Assembly (NCBI GenBank): GCA_963789355.1
Contig: CAWBKK010000002.1
Location: 496,001-560,000, forward strand
Reading direction: 5' to 3'
From: Gaiellasilicea sp963789355
Lineage (GTDB): Bacteria > Actinomycetota > Thermoleophilia > Gaiellales > Gaiellaceae
DNA length: 64,000 nt
A program made the position numbers and the translations under genes. Position 1 is the first letter of the stretch; the number at the start of each line of letters is the position of its first letter. The notes under the pieces are model-generated. The model was not told where the DNA came from, did no database searches, and was given only the letters and a program-made list of their open reading frames with translations. Positions 26,763 through 37,492 of this stretch are shown here, in pieces.

Positions 26763-27950
26763 CTACCCCTGCGGCGTCGAGGGCTGCCGGCCGAGCGTGA
26801 CCGCCAGGGTCACGATCTTCGTGCCGCGATGGAGCTGGACGTCGACCGTCTGGCCGGGCTTTCGGCTCGCCAGCGCGTCCCGGAGCTCGTCGGTCGATCC
26901 CACTCGCTTGCCGCCCATGGCGACGATCACGTCGCCGCCGAGGACGTGGCTCTCGCCTGCGACGACGACGTCCGTCGTCCCGCCTCTGAGGCCGGCCTTC
27001 GCGGCAGCGCTTCCTTCGGCGACTCCTTCGATCAGAACCCCTTCGTCGACCGGGAGCCGCAGGACGCGGGCGAGCTCGGCGGTGACCGTGCTGCCGGAGA
27101 TGCCGAGGTAGGCGCGGTCGACCCTGCCCGTGGTGGTCAGCTGCGCGACCACAGCCTTGACCGTGTTCGACGGGACGGCGAAGCCGATCCCCACGTTGCC
27201 GCTCGCTCCGTCGGCGCGGGCGATCTGGGAGTTGACGCCGATCACCTCGCCCCGCGCGCTCAGGAGCGGCCCCCCCGAGTTGCCGCTGTTGATCTGCGCG
27301 TCCGTCTGGATCACGTGGTCGATCGGGTAGCCGTTCGGCGCCGTGATCGTTCGCTCCTGGACGGCGCTGACGATGCCCGCGGTCGCGGTCCGCCGCAGTC
27401 CGAACGGGTTTCCGATCGCGACGACGGGATCGCCGACGCGGACGTTGTCCGAGTTGCCGAACGCGAGGGGAGCGAGACCGCGCGAGCTCGACTGGACGCG
27501 GAGGACGGCGATGTCCGTCGAGGGGTCGCTCCCGACGATCGACGCGCTCAACGTGTCCTGGTTCGAGAAGCTGACCTCGATCTCGTCGGCCCCCTCGATC
27601 ACGTGGTAGTTCGTGACGATGTGGCCCGCCTTGTCGATCACGAAGCCGGAGCCGAGCGCCTGCTCGGGGGCCTGCTGGTCGAGGGGGAAGAAGGAGGGAT
27701 TGTCCGCCGCGGCGGTGGTCGACGTGATCTGGACGACCCCGGGCGCGGCGTGGGCGTAGATCTCGCTGACGGAGAGGAGCCCGTTGTCGGCGACCGGGGC
27801 GGCGGCGGTGGGAGCAGGGGAACTCCTCACCACGGTGGTCGTGCCGCCGCCGAGGTCACCGGTGAGCGCCACGCCGCCGAGAGCGACCAGGCCGCCGAGG
27901 AGGGAGGCGGTGCCGAGTGCCGCGGATCGGGTGATGGTGGCGCGTCGCAC
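26763..27950 (-). CDS. HtrA/DegP-family serine protease with PDZ domain
   Basis: The 395-residue protein has an N-terminal membrane/signal segment (residues about 9-32), a trypsin-like domain with His in VTNYHVIEG, Asp in STDIAVLRV and Ser in INSGNSGGPLL, and a C-terminal PDZ domain (LGISGSTVTAEL to QLHRGTKIV). It is an envelope quality-control protease. TACAAC lies 6 bases before the GTG start. Further upstream, two related AT-rich stretches (CTTTAAGACC and CTTAACGCG on the minus strand) could be regulator sites. Confidence 0.93.
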   Translation of the reverse strand: MRRATITRSAALGTASLLGGLVALGGVALTGDLGGGTTTVVRSSPAPTAAAPVADNGLLSVSEIYAHAAPGVVQITSTTAAADNPSFFPLDQQAPEQALGSGFVIDKAGHIVTNYHVIEGADEIEVSFSNQDTLSASIVGSDPSTDIAVLRVQSSSRGLAPLAFGNSDNVRVGDPVVAIGNPFGLRRTATAGIVSAVQERTITAPNGYPIDHVIQTDAQINSGNSGGPLLSARGEVIGVNSQIARADGASGNVGIGFAVPSNTVKAVVAQLTTTGRVDRAYLGISGSTVTAELARVLRLPVDEGVLIEGVAEGSAAAKAGLRGGTTDVVVAGESHVLGGDVIVAMGGKRVGSTDELRDALASRKPGQTVDVQLHRGTKIVTLAVTLGRQPSTPQG

Positions 27951-28023
27951 CGGATCGTTGTACCCGGAGGGTCTTAAAGCCCGGTGTGAGCCGCGTTAAG
28001 CCTCCGTTGCGGCGGCTGCGGGG

Positions 28024-28119
28024 CTACGACGCGGGATCGGGCGGGCGCGGCGGCAGCGGATCCGGGCGCGGGTCGGGCCGCGGAACGGGCGGAACCGGGT
28101 CCGGGAGCACGCTGCTCAT
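28024..28119 (-). CDS. Proline-rich 31-residue peptide coupled to the glutaredoxin gene
   Basis: This very short gene reads MSSVLPDPVPPVPRPDPRPD and continues LPPRPPDPAS, then TAG. About half of its residues are proline. The ATG overlaps the TGA of the glutaredoxin gene (ATGA), the same junction used between bolA and the glutaredoxin gene, which favours real translation. Such a peptide cannot fold and might be a linker-like ligand or a translation brake (polyproline stalling). I know no family for it. It could be chance in GC-rich DNA. Confidence 0.4.
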   Translation of the reverse strand: MSSVLPDPVPPVPRPDPRPDPLPPRPPDPAS

Positions 28120-28472
28120 GTGAGGGCGGCCGTGCGCTCGGTCGCCTCGCGCTCGGCGCCGAGCGCGTCGTCGAGCTTCTGCTGCAGCTCGCCGCTCTCC
28201 AAGAGCTCCTCGACGATGTCGGCGCCGCCGACGAGCTCGCCCTTGATGAAGACCTGCGGGATCGTCGGCCAGCCGGAGAGGGCCGACAGCTCCTGGCGGA
28301 TCTGCGGGTCGGGCAGGACGTCGATCGCCGTCACCGGGGCTCCGGCCGCGCGAAGCGCGCGCAGCGCCCGGTCCGAGTTGCCGCACATGACGAGCTGTGG
28401 GGTTCCCTTCATGAACACGCTCACCGGCTCGTTCTCGATGATCGCTCTGATCTGCTCGCTCAACTCGCTCAT
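28116..28472 (-). CDS. Monothiol glutaredoxin (Grx4 type) with CGNS instead of CGFS
   Basis: The 118-residue protein has the Grx4-type frame: VSVFMKGTPQLVMCGNSDRA, then GWPTIPQVFIKGELVGGADI with the glutathione-binding TIPQVF and GGADI. Grx4 proteins carry [2Fe-2S] clusters with BolA partners. The signature CGFS reads CGNS here, changing the residue beside the cluster cysteine. The C-terminal extension is charged. The ATG overlaps the bolA stop, so both partners are made together. Confidence 0.9.
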   Translation of the reverse strand: MSELSEQIRAIIENEPVSVFMKGTPQLVMCGNSDRALRALRAAGAPVTAIDVLPDPQIRQELSALSGWPTIPQVFIKGELVGGADIVEELLESGELQQKLDDALGAEREATERTAALT

Positions 28473-28705
28473 TGCCGTCCTCTCGTCTTGATCCGGAGCT
28501 CGTGAATCGACCCGTCCCCGAGCGGCGCAGCGAGCGCCTCGTAGACGAGCCGGTGCTGCTCGACGAGCGAGAGCCCGTCGAAGCGGTCGCTCGCGATCGT
28601 CACCTGGAAGTGGTCGCCGCCGCCGGTGCGATCCTCGACCGCGAGCTCGCTCGCATCGGGGAACGAGTCGCGCAAGAGCGTCTCCAGCGTCAGCGTCTCG
28701 GCCAT
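28469..28705 (-). CDS. bolA: BolA-family protein
   Basis: The 78-residue protein has the BolA fold: ETLLRDSFPDASELAVEDRT, then the HFQVTIASDRFDGLSLVEQH core with the conserved FDGLSLVEQHRLVYEAL helix and a C-terminal IHELRIKT strand. BolA proteins pair with Grx4 through a shared [2Fe-2S] cluster, and the glutaredoxin gene overlaps this one by 4 bases. TACGAT lies 6 bases before the ATG. Confidence 0.93.
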   Translation of the reverse strand: MAETLTLETLLRDSFPDASELAVEDRTGGGDHFQVTIASDRFDGLSLVEQHRLVYEALAAPLGDGSIHELRIKTRGRQ

Positions 28706-28720
28706 GGGATCATCGTAGCC

Positions 28721-29563
28721 GTGGCGCGTCGCGGCCCCTTCCTCGTCTCCCTCCCGGAGCGAGCGGCCCGAGCGCTCGTGGCGGCACTCGGCGGGGCCGT
28801 GCACGAGACGGCCGAGGTCGTGCTGCCCCGCTTCGCCCGCCGCTCGCGGCTCTACGAGGCGACCGCGAAGAACATGCTCCGGATTGCGATCGAGCTCGTC
28901 GGCGACGTCGAGCGCCCGCAGGCGACGGGCCAGCCCGATGCCGGAGAGCTGATGAAGCGGAAGACAGCGGGCAACGTGGTCGAGTTCGGCTCGATCGCGG
29001 CGTTCGGGTTCTCGCCGCTCTGGCTCCTCGCCGCCGCGTCAGACCTCTCGCGCGGCTCCCGCGTCTACCTCGATTCGCTCGTGGCCGAGCTGAAGCGGGC
29101 CGGCGTGCTCGCCGAGGAGACCGAGCTCGGCACCGTCGACGACCTGCTCTCGGCACTCGAAGGGACGTCCGGCACGACCGCGCGGATGGTCGACCTGCCC
29201 CCGCTCGAGCTGGCCGAGCTGCGTGCGTCACTCGCGGAGCTGCGCTCGAGCGCGGGCGAGCTGCCCTCCCCGCAGGAGCTCGCGGGCCTCTACGAGGGCC
29301 TGCAGCGGCTCGCCGAGCGCGAGCGGCGACCGCTGCTCGAGGTCTCGTCGGGGATGGGCCTGGCGTTCGTCCTCTCCGCTCGCAACCTCGGCCGCGAGCA
29401 CCTCGTCGCTCCCTACCGCGAGGACTGGAAGCCGCTGCGCGAGGAGGGGTTCGCCGCCTACTCGAGCCGCGTCTCGGCGCCGTATCGCGACGCCGTCACC
29501 GCGCACTTCGACCGGACGCGGGAGACCTGGACGGAGCGGGCGATCCGACGCCTGCGCCGCTGA
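28721..29563 (+). CDS. Conserved hypothetical protein, mostly helical
   Basis: I do not recognise this 280-residue protein. It has no signal peptide. It contains one hydrophobic stretch (SIAAFGFSPLWLLAAASD, about residues 90-107) that may be buried or membrane-associated, and long amphipathic helices (LAELRASLAELRSSAGEL, LAGLYEGLQRLAERERRP). The early block PRFARRSRLYEATAKNML is basic. The GTG start lies 15 bases from the divergent bolA start. I see no good -10 for it, so the start could be further in. Confidence 0.55.
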   Translation: MARRGPFLVSLPERAARALVAALGGAVHETAEVVLPRFARRSRLYEATAKNMLRIAIELVGDVERPQATGQPDAGELMKRKTAGNVVEFGSIAAFGFSPLWLLAAASDLSRGSRVYLDSLVAELKRAGVLAEETELGTVDDLLSALEGTSGTTARMVDLPPLELAELRASLAELRSSAGELPSPQELAGLYEGLQRLAERERRPLLEVSSGMGLAFVLSARNLGREHLVAPYREDWKPLREEGFAAYSSRVSAPYRDAVTAHFDRTRETWTERAIRRLRR

Positions 29564-29607
29564 GCCCTCGGATCCGGTGCTCTGCTTTGGCGAGTACTTT
29601 GTTCGGG

Positions 29608-30978
29608 GTGAAGGTCGGGCTCGCGATGCTGGCGGCGTTCGTCGCGCTCGGCGCGGCTGCACCCGCGCACGCCTCGACACCGATGCCGTGGTGCGGCACG
29701 GACTTCTCCGCGGTCGACCGCGTGCCCGACGCGACCTCCGCGTACGCCGTCCACGTGGCGTACGTCCGGCCGCCGGGAGCCGCGGACCGCTTCGCGGAGC
29801 TCGCGCCGCGGATCGTCGGCGACATCGCCGCCTTCGATGCGTGGTGGCGCCGCGAGGACGCCGCCCGCACGCTGCGCTTCGATCTCTTCCCGGCCCCGGG
29901 CTGCTCGAGCGCGTTCGGGGCGCTCGACCTCTCGAACGTCCAGTTGCGGCGCCCGGCCGGGGCGATCGACAGCGTCTTCGGGGAGATCCGCTTGCAGCTC
30001 TCCGCCGACTTCGGCTTCAACGAGCCGGAGAAGGTCTATCTCATCTACTTCGACGGTCCGACGGAGCAGTTCGAGGACGAGGAGGTGTGCGGCCAGGGCG
30101 CCCGCGCCGGCGGCTTCGCGCTTCCCGGCGTCGCGGTCGTCTACCTCGACGCCTGCGAAGCCGTTGAGGGTGACTCCTTGCGGCCGGTGGTGGCCGTGCA
30201 CGAGCTGATGCACGTGTTCGGGGCGGTCGAGCGGGTGGCGCCCGAGTCCTGCCGGAGCGGGCACGTCTGCGACTCCCCCCAGGATCTGATGACCGCCGTC
30301 CTGAACGGGCAGGAGCTCGAGGCGCACGTGCTGGACGTCGGCCGCAACGACTACTACGGCCATCAGGGCACGTGGACCGATGTGCAGGACTCGACGTTCC
30401 TCGAGCGCCTGGACTCGCCCGACCGGACGCCGCCGTCGCTTCCGAGCGGGCTCCGCGTCGGCGACGATCCCGCCGGGCTGGTGCGCTTCTCCTGGCTGCC
30501 GTCGACAGACGACGTCGGGCCGGTCGCATATCGCCTCTACCAGGACGGGCGGTTCGTCCGGCAGGTGACGACGACGTCGGCGCTCCTGCCCGACACCGGC
30601 GAGACCACGCGCTACTCGGTGCGTGCGGCCGATCCGGTGGGCCGCCTCAGCGCCTTGGCGAGCGCGCGCTTCCGGCCCGGCCTCGGGATGGTCGACGAGC
30701 AGGGGCGGCTCGTTCGCGACACCGTCCGGCCGCCTGCGATCGCGCGCGTGACGATCACGCGCACGCCGAAGGTGACCGTCCTCAACTGGCCCAGCGCGCG
30801 CGACGCCGGCGGCCTGCGCGCCTACCGCGTCAGGATCGGGTCGCGGACGCTGACCGTGCGCAAGCCGACGATCGCGATCGCGCGGGCGAGGGTGAGCGGC
30901 CCGGTCTCGATCGCGGCGATCGACCGCGCCGGAAACGTCGGCCCGTCGCTCGTCGTCGCCCGCGCTCGGGTGCGCTGA
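29608..30978 (+). CDS. Secreted zincin-like metalloprotease with HELMH site and fibronectin-type domain
   Basis: The 456-residue protein has a signal peptide (ending PAHAS, about residue 22). Its zinc-helix candidate is VAVHELMHVFGAV, followed by SGHVCDSPQDLM, which offers a third His and a Met-turn-like DLM, and LDVGRNDYYGHQ. This matches the layout of the protein at 10949-12034, but with the catalytic Glu intact. A fibronectin-III-like domain follows (GLVRFSWLPSTDDVGPVAYR), then a second Ig-like domain. It should be an extracellular protease or binding protein. GTG 29608 is chosen because TACTTT lies 7 bases upstream; the TTG codons at 29587 and 29599 are alternatives. Confidence 0.75.
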   Translation: MKVGLAMLAAFVALGAAAPAHASTPMPWCGTDFSAVDRVPDATSAYAVHVAYVRPPGAADRFAELAPRIVGDIAAFDAWWRREDAARTLRFDLFPAPGCSSAFGALDLSNVQLRRPAGAIDSVFGEIRLQLSADFGFNEPEKVYLIYFDGPTEQFEDEEVCGQGARAGGFALPGVAVVYLDACEAVEGDSLRPVVAVHELMHVFGAVERVAPESCRSGHVCDSPQDLMTAVLNGQELEAHVLDVGRNDYYGHQGTWTDVQDSTFLERLDSPDRTPPSLPSGLRVGDDPAGLVRFSWLPSTDDVGPVAYRLYQDGRFVRQVTTTSALLPDTGETTRYSVRAADPVGRLSALASARFRPGLGMVDEQGRLVRDTVRPPAIARVTITRTPKVTVLNWPSARDAGGLRAYRVRIGSRTLTVRKPTIAIARARVSGPVSIAAIDRAGNVGPSLVVARARVR

Positions 30979-31021
30979 GCCGCGAGTTTCGGCCGCCGCT
31001 CGACGCGGTACGAAGCGCGGC

Positions 31022-31978
31022 ATGACGGAATTCGGCTACTGGCTCTCCTCGGAGGAGCACCCGCCGCTCGACCTCGTTCGCGACACGGCACGCGCGGAGG
31101 AGCTCGGCTTCTCGTTCGCGATGATCTCGGATCACTTCCACCCCTGGATCGACGCGCAGGGCCACGGCCCGTTCGTCTGGAGCGTCCTCGGCGGGATCGC
31201 GGCAGCAACCGAGCGGATCGAGGTTGCGACCGGCGTCACCTGTCCGCTGATCCGGACGCATCCGGCGATCATCGCCCAGGCCGCGGCGACCGTCGCGACG
31301 ATGCTCCCGGGGCGCTTCACCCTCGGGCTCGGCACGGGCGAGAACCTGAACGAGCACGTGCTCGGCGACCGCTGGCCCGCGCCCGACGAGCGCATCGGGA
31401 TGCTCGAGGAGGCGATCGAGGTGATCCGCCTGCTCTGGGAGGGCGGCGAGCAAACCCACCGCGGCGAGCACTACACCGTCGACCACGCCCGCCTCTACAC
31501 GCTTCCCGACGAGCCGATCCCGATTGCCGTCGCAGCGTCGAAGCCGCTCGCGGCCGAGCTCGCGGGCAGGGCCGGCGATGCGCTCGTGACGACCGAGCCG
31601 AACGAGGAGACGGTGCAGCAGTACCGGGACGGCGGCGGCGACGGGCCGCGCTACGGACAGGTTCGGATCTGCTGGGCGCAGAGCGAGGAGGAGGCGCGGC
31701 AGACCGTCTTCAGGCTCTGGCGCCACAGCGGACTCGGCGGCACGATCAACCAGGAGCTGCCGCGGCCGTCGGACTTCGACGCCGTCGCGGAGAGCGTCAC
31801 CGCCGAGATGGCGACCGACGGCGTGCCCTGCGGCCCCGACCCGGAGCCGGTGCTCGAGGTTGTTCGGGCGTGGGAGCAGGCCGGGTTCGACCGGATCGCG
31901 ATCCACCAGGTCGGCCCGGATCAGGCCGGCTTCTTCCGCTTCTGGAAGGAGGAGCTCCAGCCGCGAATCGGCCCCTGA
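31022..31978 (+). CDS. LLM-class F420-dependent oxidoreductase
   Basis: The 318-residue TIM-barrel protein belongs to the luciferase-like F420 subgroup close to F420-dependent glucose-6-phosphate dehydrogenase. It shows FAMISDHFHPW, the F420-contact stretch ATGVTCPLIRTHPAI, GRFTLGLGTGENLNEHV and IAVAASKPLAAELAGR. It should transfer hydride between coenzyme F420 and an unknown alcohol or sugar. A weak TACGAA precedes the ATG by 7 bases. The aconitase gene follows 25 bases later with its own promoter. Confidence 0.9.
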   Translation: MTEFGYWLSSEEHPPLDLVRDTARAEELGFSFAMISDHFHPWIDAQGHGPFVWSVLGGIAAATERIEVATGVTCPLIRTHPAIIAQAAATVATMLPGRFTLGLGTGENLNEHVLGDRWPAPDERIGMLEEAIEVIRLLWEGGEQTHRGEHYTVDHARLYTLPDEPIPIAVAASKPLAAELAGRAGDALVTTEPNEETVQQYRDGGGDGPRYGQVRICWAQSEEEARQTVFRLWRHSGLGGTINQELPRPSDFDAVAESVTAEMATDGVPCGPDPEPVLEVVRAWEQAGFDRIAIHQVGPDQAGFFRFWKEELQPRIGP

Positions 31979-32003
31979 AGCCTCACTTCGATAGATTCGA
32001 GGC

Positions 32004-34751
<2,748 letters not shown>

Positions 34752-34765
34752 ACACGATTTGCAAT

Positions 34766-34793
34766 TGACATTCGGCAGGACGCGGCTACGCTG
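34766..34793 (+). promoter_or_regulatory. Promoter upstream of the TPP riboswitch
   Basis: TTGACA at 34766-34771 and TACGCT at 34788-34793 are 16 bases apart. Transcription would begin near 34800 and produce a leader of about 177 bases before the CytX start, unlike the leaderless genes around it. Confidence 0.65.
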
Positions 34794-34800
34794 CCCCCTT

Positions 34801-34868
34801 CCTGGCGCCGAAGGGGGTCTCGGCGCCCAGGCTGGGGAGGACGAGACGGGGCGCCCGAGTGGCGCCCC
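34801..34868 (+). other. Two strong GC hairpins in the leader, upstream of the TPP aptamer
   Basis: Hairpin A pairs CCTGGCGCCGA (34801-34811) with TCGGCGCCCAGG (34820-34831), with one bulged C. Hairpin B pairs GGGGCGCC (34848-34855) with GGCGCCCC (34861-34868) around a CGAGT loop. Neither is part of the standard TPP aptamer. They may terminate read-through from aconitase, insulate the aptamer or be a separate RNA element. Confidence 0.55.
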
Positions 34869-34884
34869 ACATCGTTCGTTAGAG

Positions 34885-34964
34885 TTCGCGCCGACCGGGG
34901 TGCCCGACCAACGGGGCTGAGAACACACCCGCTGACCTGATCCGGGTAATGCCGGCGAAGGGAG
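34885..34964 (+). promoter_or_regulatory. TPP (THI-box) riboswitch
   Basis: The conserved TPP aptamer segments are present: CGGGGTGCC (34896-34904), CTGAGA (34917-34922) and CTGATCCGGGTAATGCCGGC followed by GAAGGGA. The P1 stem can pair TTCGC near 34885 with GGCGAA near 34955. The ribosome-binding sequence GGAGGAG overlaps the 3' edge and the ATG is 13 bases on. With no terminator between, control is probably translational: TPP binding hides the ribosome site of the transporter gene. Confidence 0.95.
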
Positions 34965-34976
34965 GAGCACACGACG

Positions 34977-36290
34977 ATGGACGACGCGCCCGCCTGGGGA
35001 ATCGACCCGGTGCCGCCGCGCTTGCGCGTGCTCGGGCTGCTCGACCAGGGCCTCCTCTGGGGCAACCTTGGCGTCTCGCTGCTCGTGCTCGTCGCAGGGA
35101 CGTACCTCGTCCCGGCGCTCTCGCTGCCGGAGGCGTTCCTCGCGATCGTTCTCGGCGGGCTGATCGGGAACGGGATGCTCGGTCTCGCCGCGCTGATCGG
35201 TGCCGACGCGCGCGTCCCCGCGATGGTGCTGATGCGGGCACCGCTCGGCCAGCGCGGCTCGTGGGCGCCGACGCTGCTGAACGGGGCCCAGTGCATCGGC
35301 TGGGCGATCTTCGAGCTCCTGATCATCGCGACCGCGGTCGCCGCGCTCTCGGACGAGCTCTTCGGCTTCAGGGCCCAGTGGCTCTGGACGCTCCTCTTCG
35401 GCGGGATCACGCTGGCGCTCGCGCTGCTCGGCCCGATCGGCTTCGTCCGCAAGCTCGTCCGCAAGTTCGCCGTTTGGGCCGTGCTCGCGTCGCTCCTCTA
35501 CCTGACGTGGTGGGCGCTCGACGGCGCCGGCGTCGGGACGTTGTGGGATCGAGAGGGGGAGGGCGGCTCGTCGGTGCTCGACGGCGTCGACCTCGTCGTC
35601 GCGATCACCGTCTCCTGGATCCCGCTCGCCGCCGACTACACGCGCTTCGCGCGCAACCGGTCGAGCGCCTTCTGGGGCACCGCCGCCGGATACTTCGTCG
35701 CGGGCACGTGGCTCTGGATGCTCGGCGCAATCCTGTTCTTCTCGCGCGACATCACCGATCCGGCCGCACTTCCGGTCGCGGTCGCTGCGGGCGGGCTCGG
35801 GGCGATCCTCGCCCTGCTCGCGGTCACCGTGGACGAGACCGACGAGGCGTTCGCGAACACGTACTCGGCCGCCGTCTCGATCCAGAACGTCGCGCCCGAG
35901 CTCCCCCAGCGTGCCCTCCTCGTCGCCGTCTCGGTCGTCGCGACGATCGGAGCGCTGACGGTCGACTTCCTCGCCTACGAGAGCTTCCTGCTCATGCTCG
36001 GCTCCTTCTTCGTGCCGCTCTTCGGCGTGCTGCTGGCCGACTGGCTGGCCGCCGGGGCGCGGTACGGCGAACGGGACGTCTTCGCCGGGCCGACGGTGCG
36101 CTGGGGGATGCTCGCGGCCTGGATCGCGGGCTTCGCGCTCTACCAGTGGCTGCATCCGGTCGGGCCGTCGTGGTGGACGGACGCGCTCGGGGAGGGAGCC
36201 GGCCTCGGGATCGGTGCCACGCTGCCGAGCTTCGTCGTCACGCTTGCGCTCGGGCTGGCGGTCGCGACGCTCGGCAAGCGCCGGTTCTAG
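34977..36290 (+). CDS. cytX: NCS1-family transporter, CytX-type thiamine-precursor permease
   Basis: The 437-residue membrane protein belongs to the nucleobase:cation symporter-1 family. It has about 12 hydrophobic helices, starting at LLWGNLGVSLLVLVAGTYLV, and the family block ISWIPLAADYTRF is present as VSWIPLAADYTRFARN. The TPP riboswitch directly upstream points to CytX, a presumed importer of hydroxymethylpyrimidine (thiamine precursor), rather than cytosine permease. The TAG stop forms the start of TAGAGT, a candidate -10 for the following kinase gene. Confidence 0.88.
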   Translation: MDDAPAWGIDPVPPRLRVLGLLDQGLLWGNLGVSLLVLVAGTYLVPALSLPEAFLAIVLGGLIGNGMLGLAALIGADARVPAMVLMRAPLGQRGSWAPTLLNGAQCIGWAIFELLIIATAVAALSDELFGFRAQWLWTLLFGGITLALALLGPIGFVRKLVRKFAVWAVLASLLYLTWWALDGAGVGTLWDREGEGGSSVLDGVDLVVAITVSWIPLAADYTRFARNRSSAFWGTAAGYFVAGTWLWMLGAILFFSRDITDPAALPVAVAAGGLGAILALLAVTVDETDEAFANTYSAAVSIQNVAPELPQRALLVAVSVVATIGALTVDFLAYESFLLMLGSFFVPLFGVLLADWLAAGARYGERDVFAGPTVRWGMLAAWIAGFALYQWLHPVGPSWWTDALGEGAGLGIGATLPSFVVTLALGLAVATLGKRRF

Positions 36291-36299
36291 AGTCGGGCG

Positions 36300-37097
36300 G
36301 TGCGCGGCATCGCGGTGATCGGGAACCTCGCCAAGGACACGATCGACGGCGGCCGTCCCCGCGTCGGCGGGGCGCCCTATCACGCTGCGCGGGCGCTCCG
36401 GCTCCTCGGCGGCAACTCGCGGCTCGTAGCGAGGTCGGCGGAGGCCGACCGGCGCGTCCTGGTCGGGCCGCTGGCAGCGCTCGGCGTGCCGTGGACGTGG
36501 CGGCCGGCACCGAGCACGACGACGTTCGAGATCCGCTACCGCGGCGAGGAGCGCGACATGGCGCTGGGCGACCCCGGCTCGCCGTGGACGCTCGCAGACG
36601 CGCAGGCGGTGGGCCGCGCGTCGTGGCTGCAGGTCGGCGGGCTGACCCGCGCCGACTTTCCGCCCGCGGTGCTCGCCGCGCTTGCCCGCGACCGGCGGCT
36701 CGCTCTCGACGGCCAGGCGCTCGTCCGGCCTGCAGTCCCAGGCCCGCTCGTCCTCGACTCCGACTTCGACCCGGCGGTGCTCCGACACGTCAGCGCCCTG
36801 AAGCTGAACGAGGAGGAGGTCGCAGTGCTCGGCGGCGAGGATGAGGTCGGGACTCTCGGCGTCCCCGAGCTGCTGCTCACCCACGGCTCGACGGGAGCAG
36901 TCCTGATCAGCGGCGGCGTTCGCGAGCACATTCCCGTTCGCCGGATCGACACCGACGACCCGACGGGCGCGGGCGACGCGTTTCTCGCCGCGTACACGTG
37001 GTCGCGCGCCGCCGGCCACCGTCCCGTCTCGGCCGCCCGCCACGCCGCCACGACGGCTGCACGCGTGCTCGAGCTCACCGCGCCGCCGGCCGCGTGA
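36300..37097 (+). CDS. PfkB-family (ribokinase-like) carbohydrate or pyrimidine kinase
   Basis: The 265-residue kinase begins GIAVIGNLAKDTI, has the PfkB-type N-terminal glycines (GGAPYHAARALRLLGG) and ends with the catalytic signature DTDDPTGAGDAFLAAYTW, whose GAGD Asp is the base. It is shorter than typical ribokinases (about 300). It follows cytX by 9 bases, so a thiamine-precursor kinase role is possible, but PfkB members phosphorylate many sugars and nucleosides. A TAGAGT hexamer 6 bases before its GTG could uncouple it from the riboswitch. Confidence 0.85.
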   Translation: MRGIAVIGNLAKDTIDGGRPRVGGAPYHAARALRLLGGNSRLVARSAEADRRVLVGPLAALGVPWTWRPAPSTTTFEIRYRGEERDMALGDPGSPWTLADAQAVGRASWLQVGGLTRADFPPAVLAALARDRRLALDGQALVRPAVPGPLVLDSDFDPAVLRHVSALKLNEEEVAVLGGEDEVGTLGVPELLLTHGSTGAVLISGGVREHIPVRRIDTDDPTGAGDAFLAAYTWSRAAGHRPVSAARHAATTAARVLELTAPPAA

Positions 37098-37483
37098 CCG
37101 CGCTCGTCCGCACCGTCGAGGGCGTCTTCCAGGTCGACGTCGAGGGCGAGGTCGTGCTCGGCGAGGTCGACGAGACGGTCGATCACGAGCGCGTCGAGGT
37201 CGAGCTGCCCCGGGTCGTCGCCGCCTCGGCTGCCGGCGCGACGATCGTGGCGGTCGTCGCGCGCAAGCCCCCGCTCGTCGTCTCGCACGATGCGGGGGCG
37301 ACCTGGAGCGAAGCCGGCGGCGGCCTGCCGCCCGGCTTCGACGTCTCCGTCGACCCGGCCGCGCCGGACCGGATCCTCTTCGCCGCGCGCAACCGCCTCT
37401 ACCTCTCGACCGACGGCGGCCGCTTCTGGCGTTCGCTCGCGCCTGAGCTCCCGGACGTGGAAGCCGTCGCCTGGAGCGACTAG
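37094..37483 (+). CDS. Small BNR/Asp-box repeat protein
   Basis: The 129-residue protein carries two Asp-box (BNR) motifs, VSHDAGATWSEAGGGLP and LSTDGGRFWRSLAPELP, with the S-x-D-x-G-x-x-W pattern. These are turn motifs of beta-propellers (sialidases, YCF48-like). At this length it is only about two propeller blades, so it may pair with itself or be a remnant. No signal peptide. The GTG overlaps the kinase stop (GTGA), implying coupled translation. Confidence 0.7.
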   Translation: MTALVRTVEGVFQVDVEGEVVLGEVDETVDHERVEVELPRVVAASAAGATIVAVVARKPPLVVSHDAGATWSEAGGGLPPGFDVSVDPAAPDRILFAARNRLYLSTDGGRFWRSLAPELPDVEAVAWSD

Positions 37484-37492
37484 GGTCGCGGC

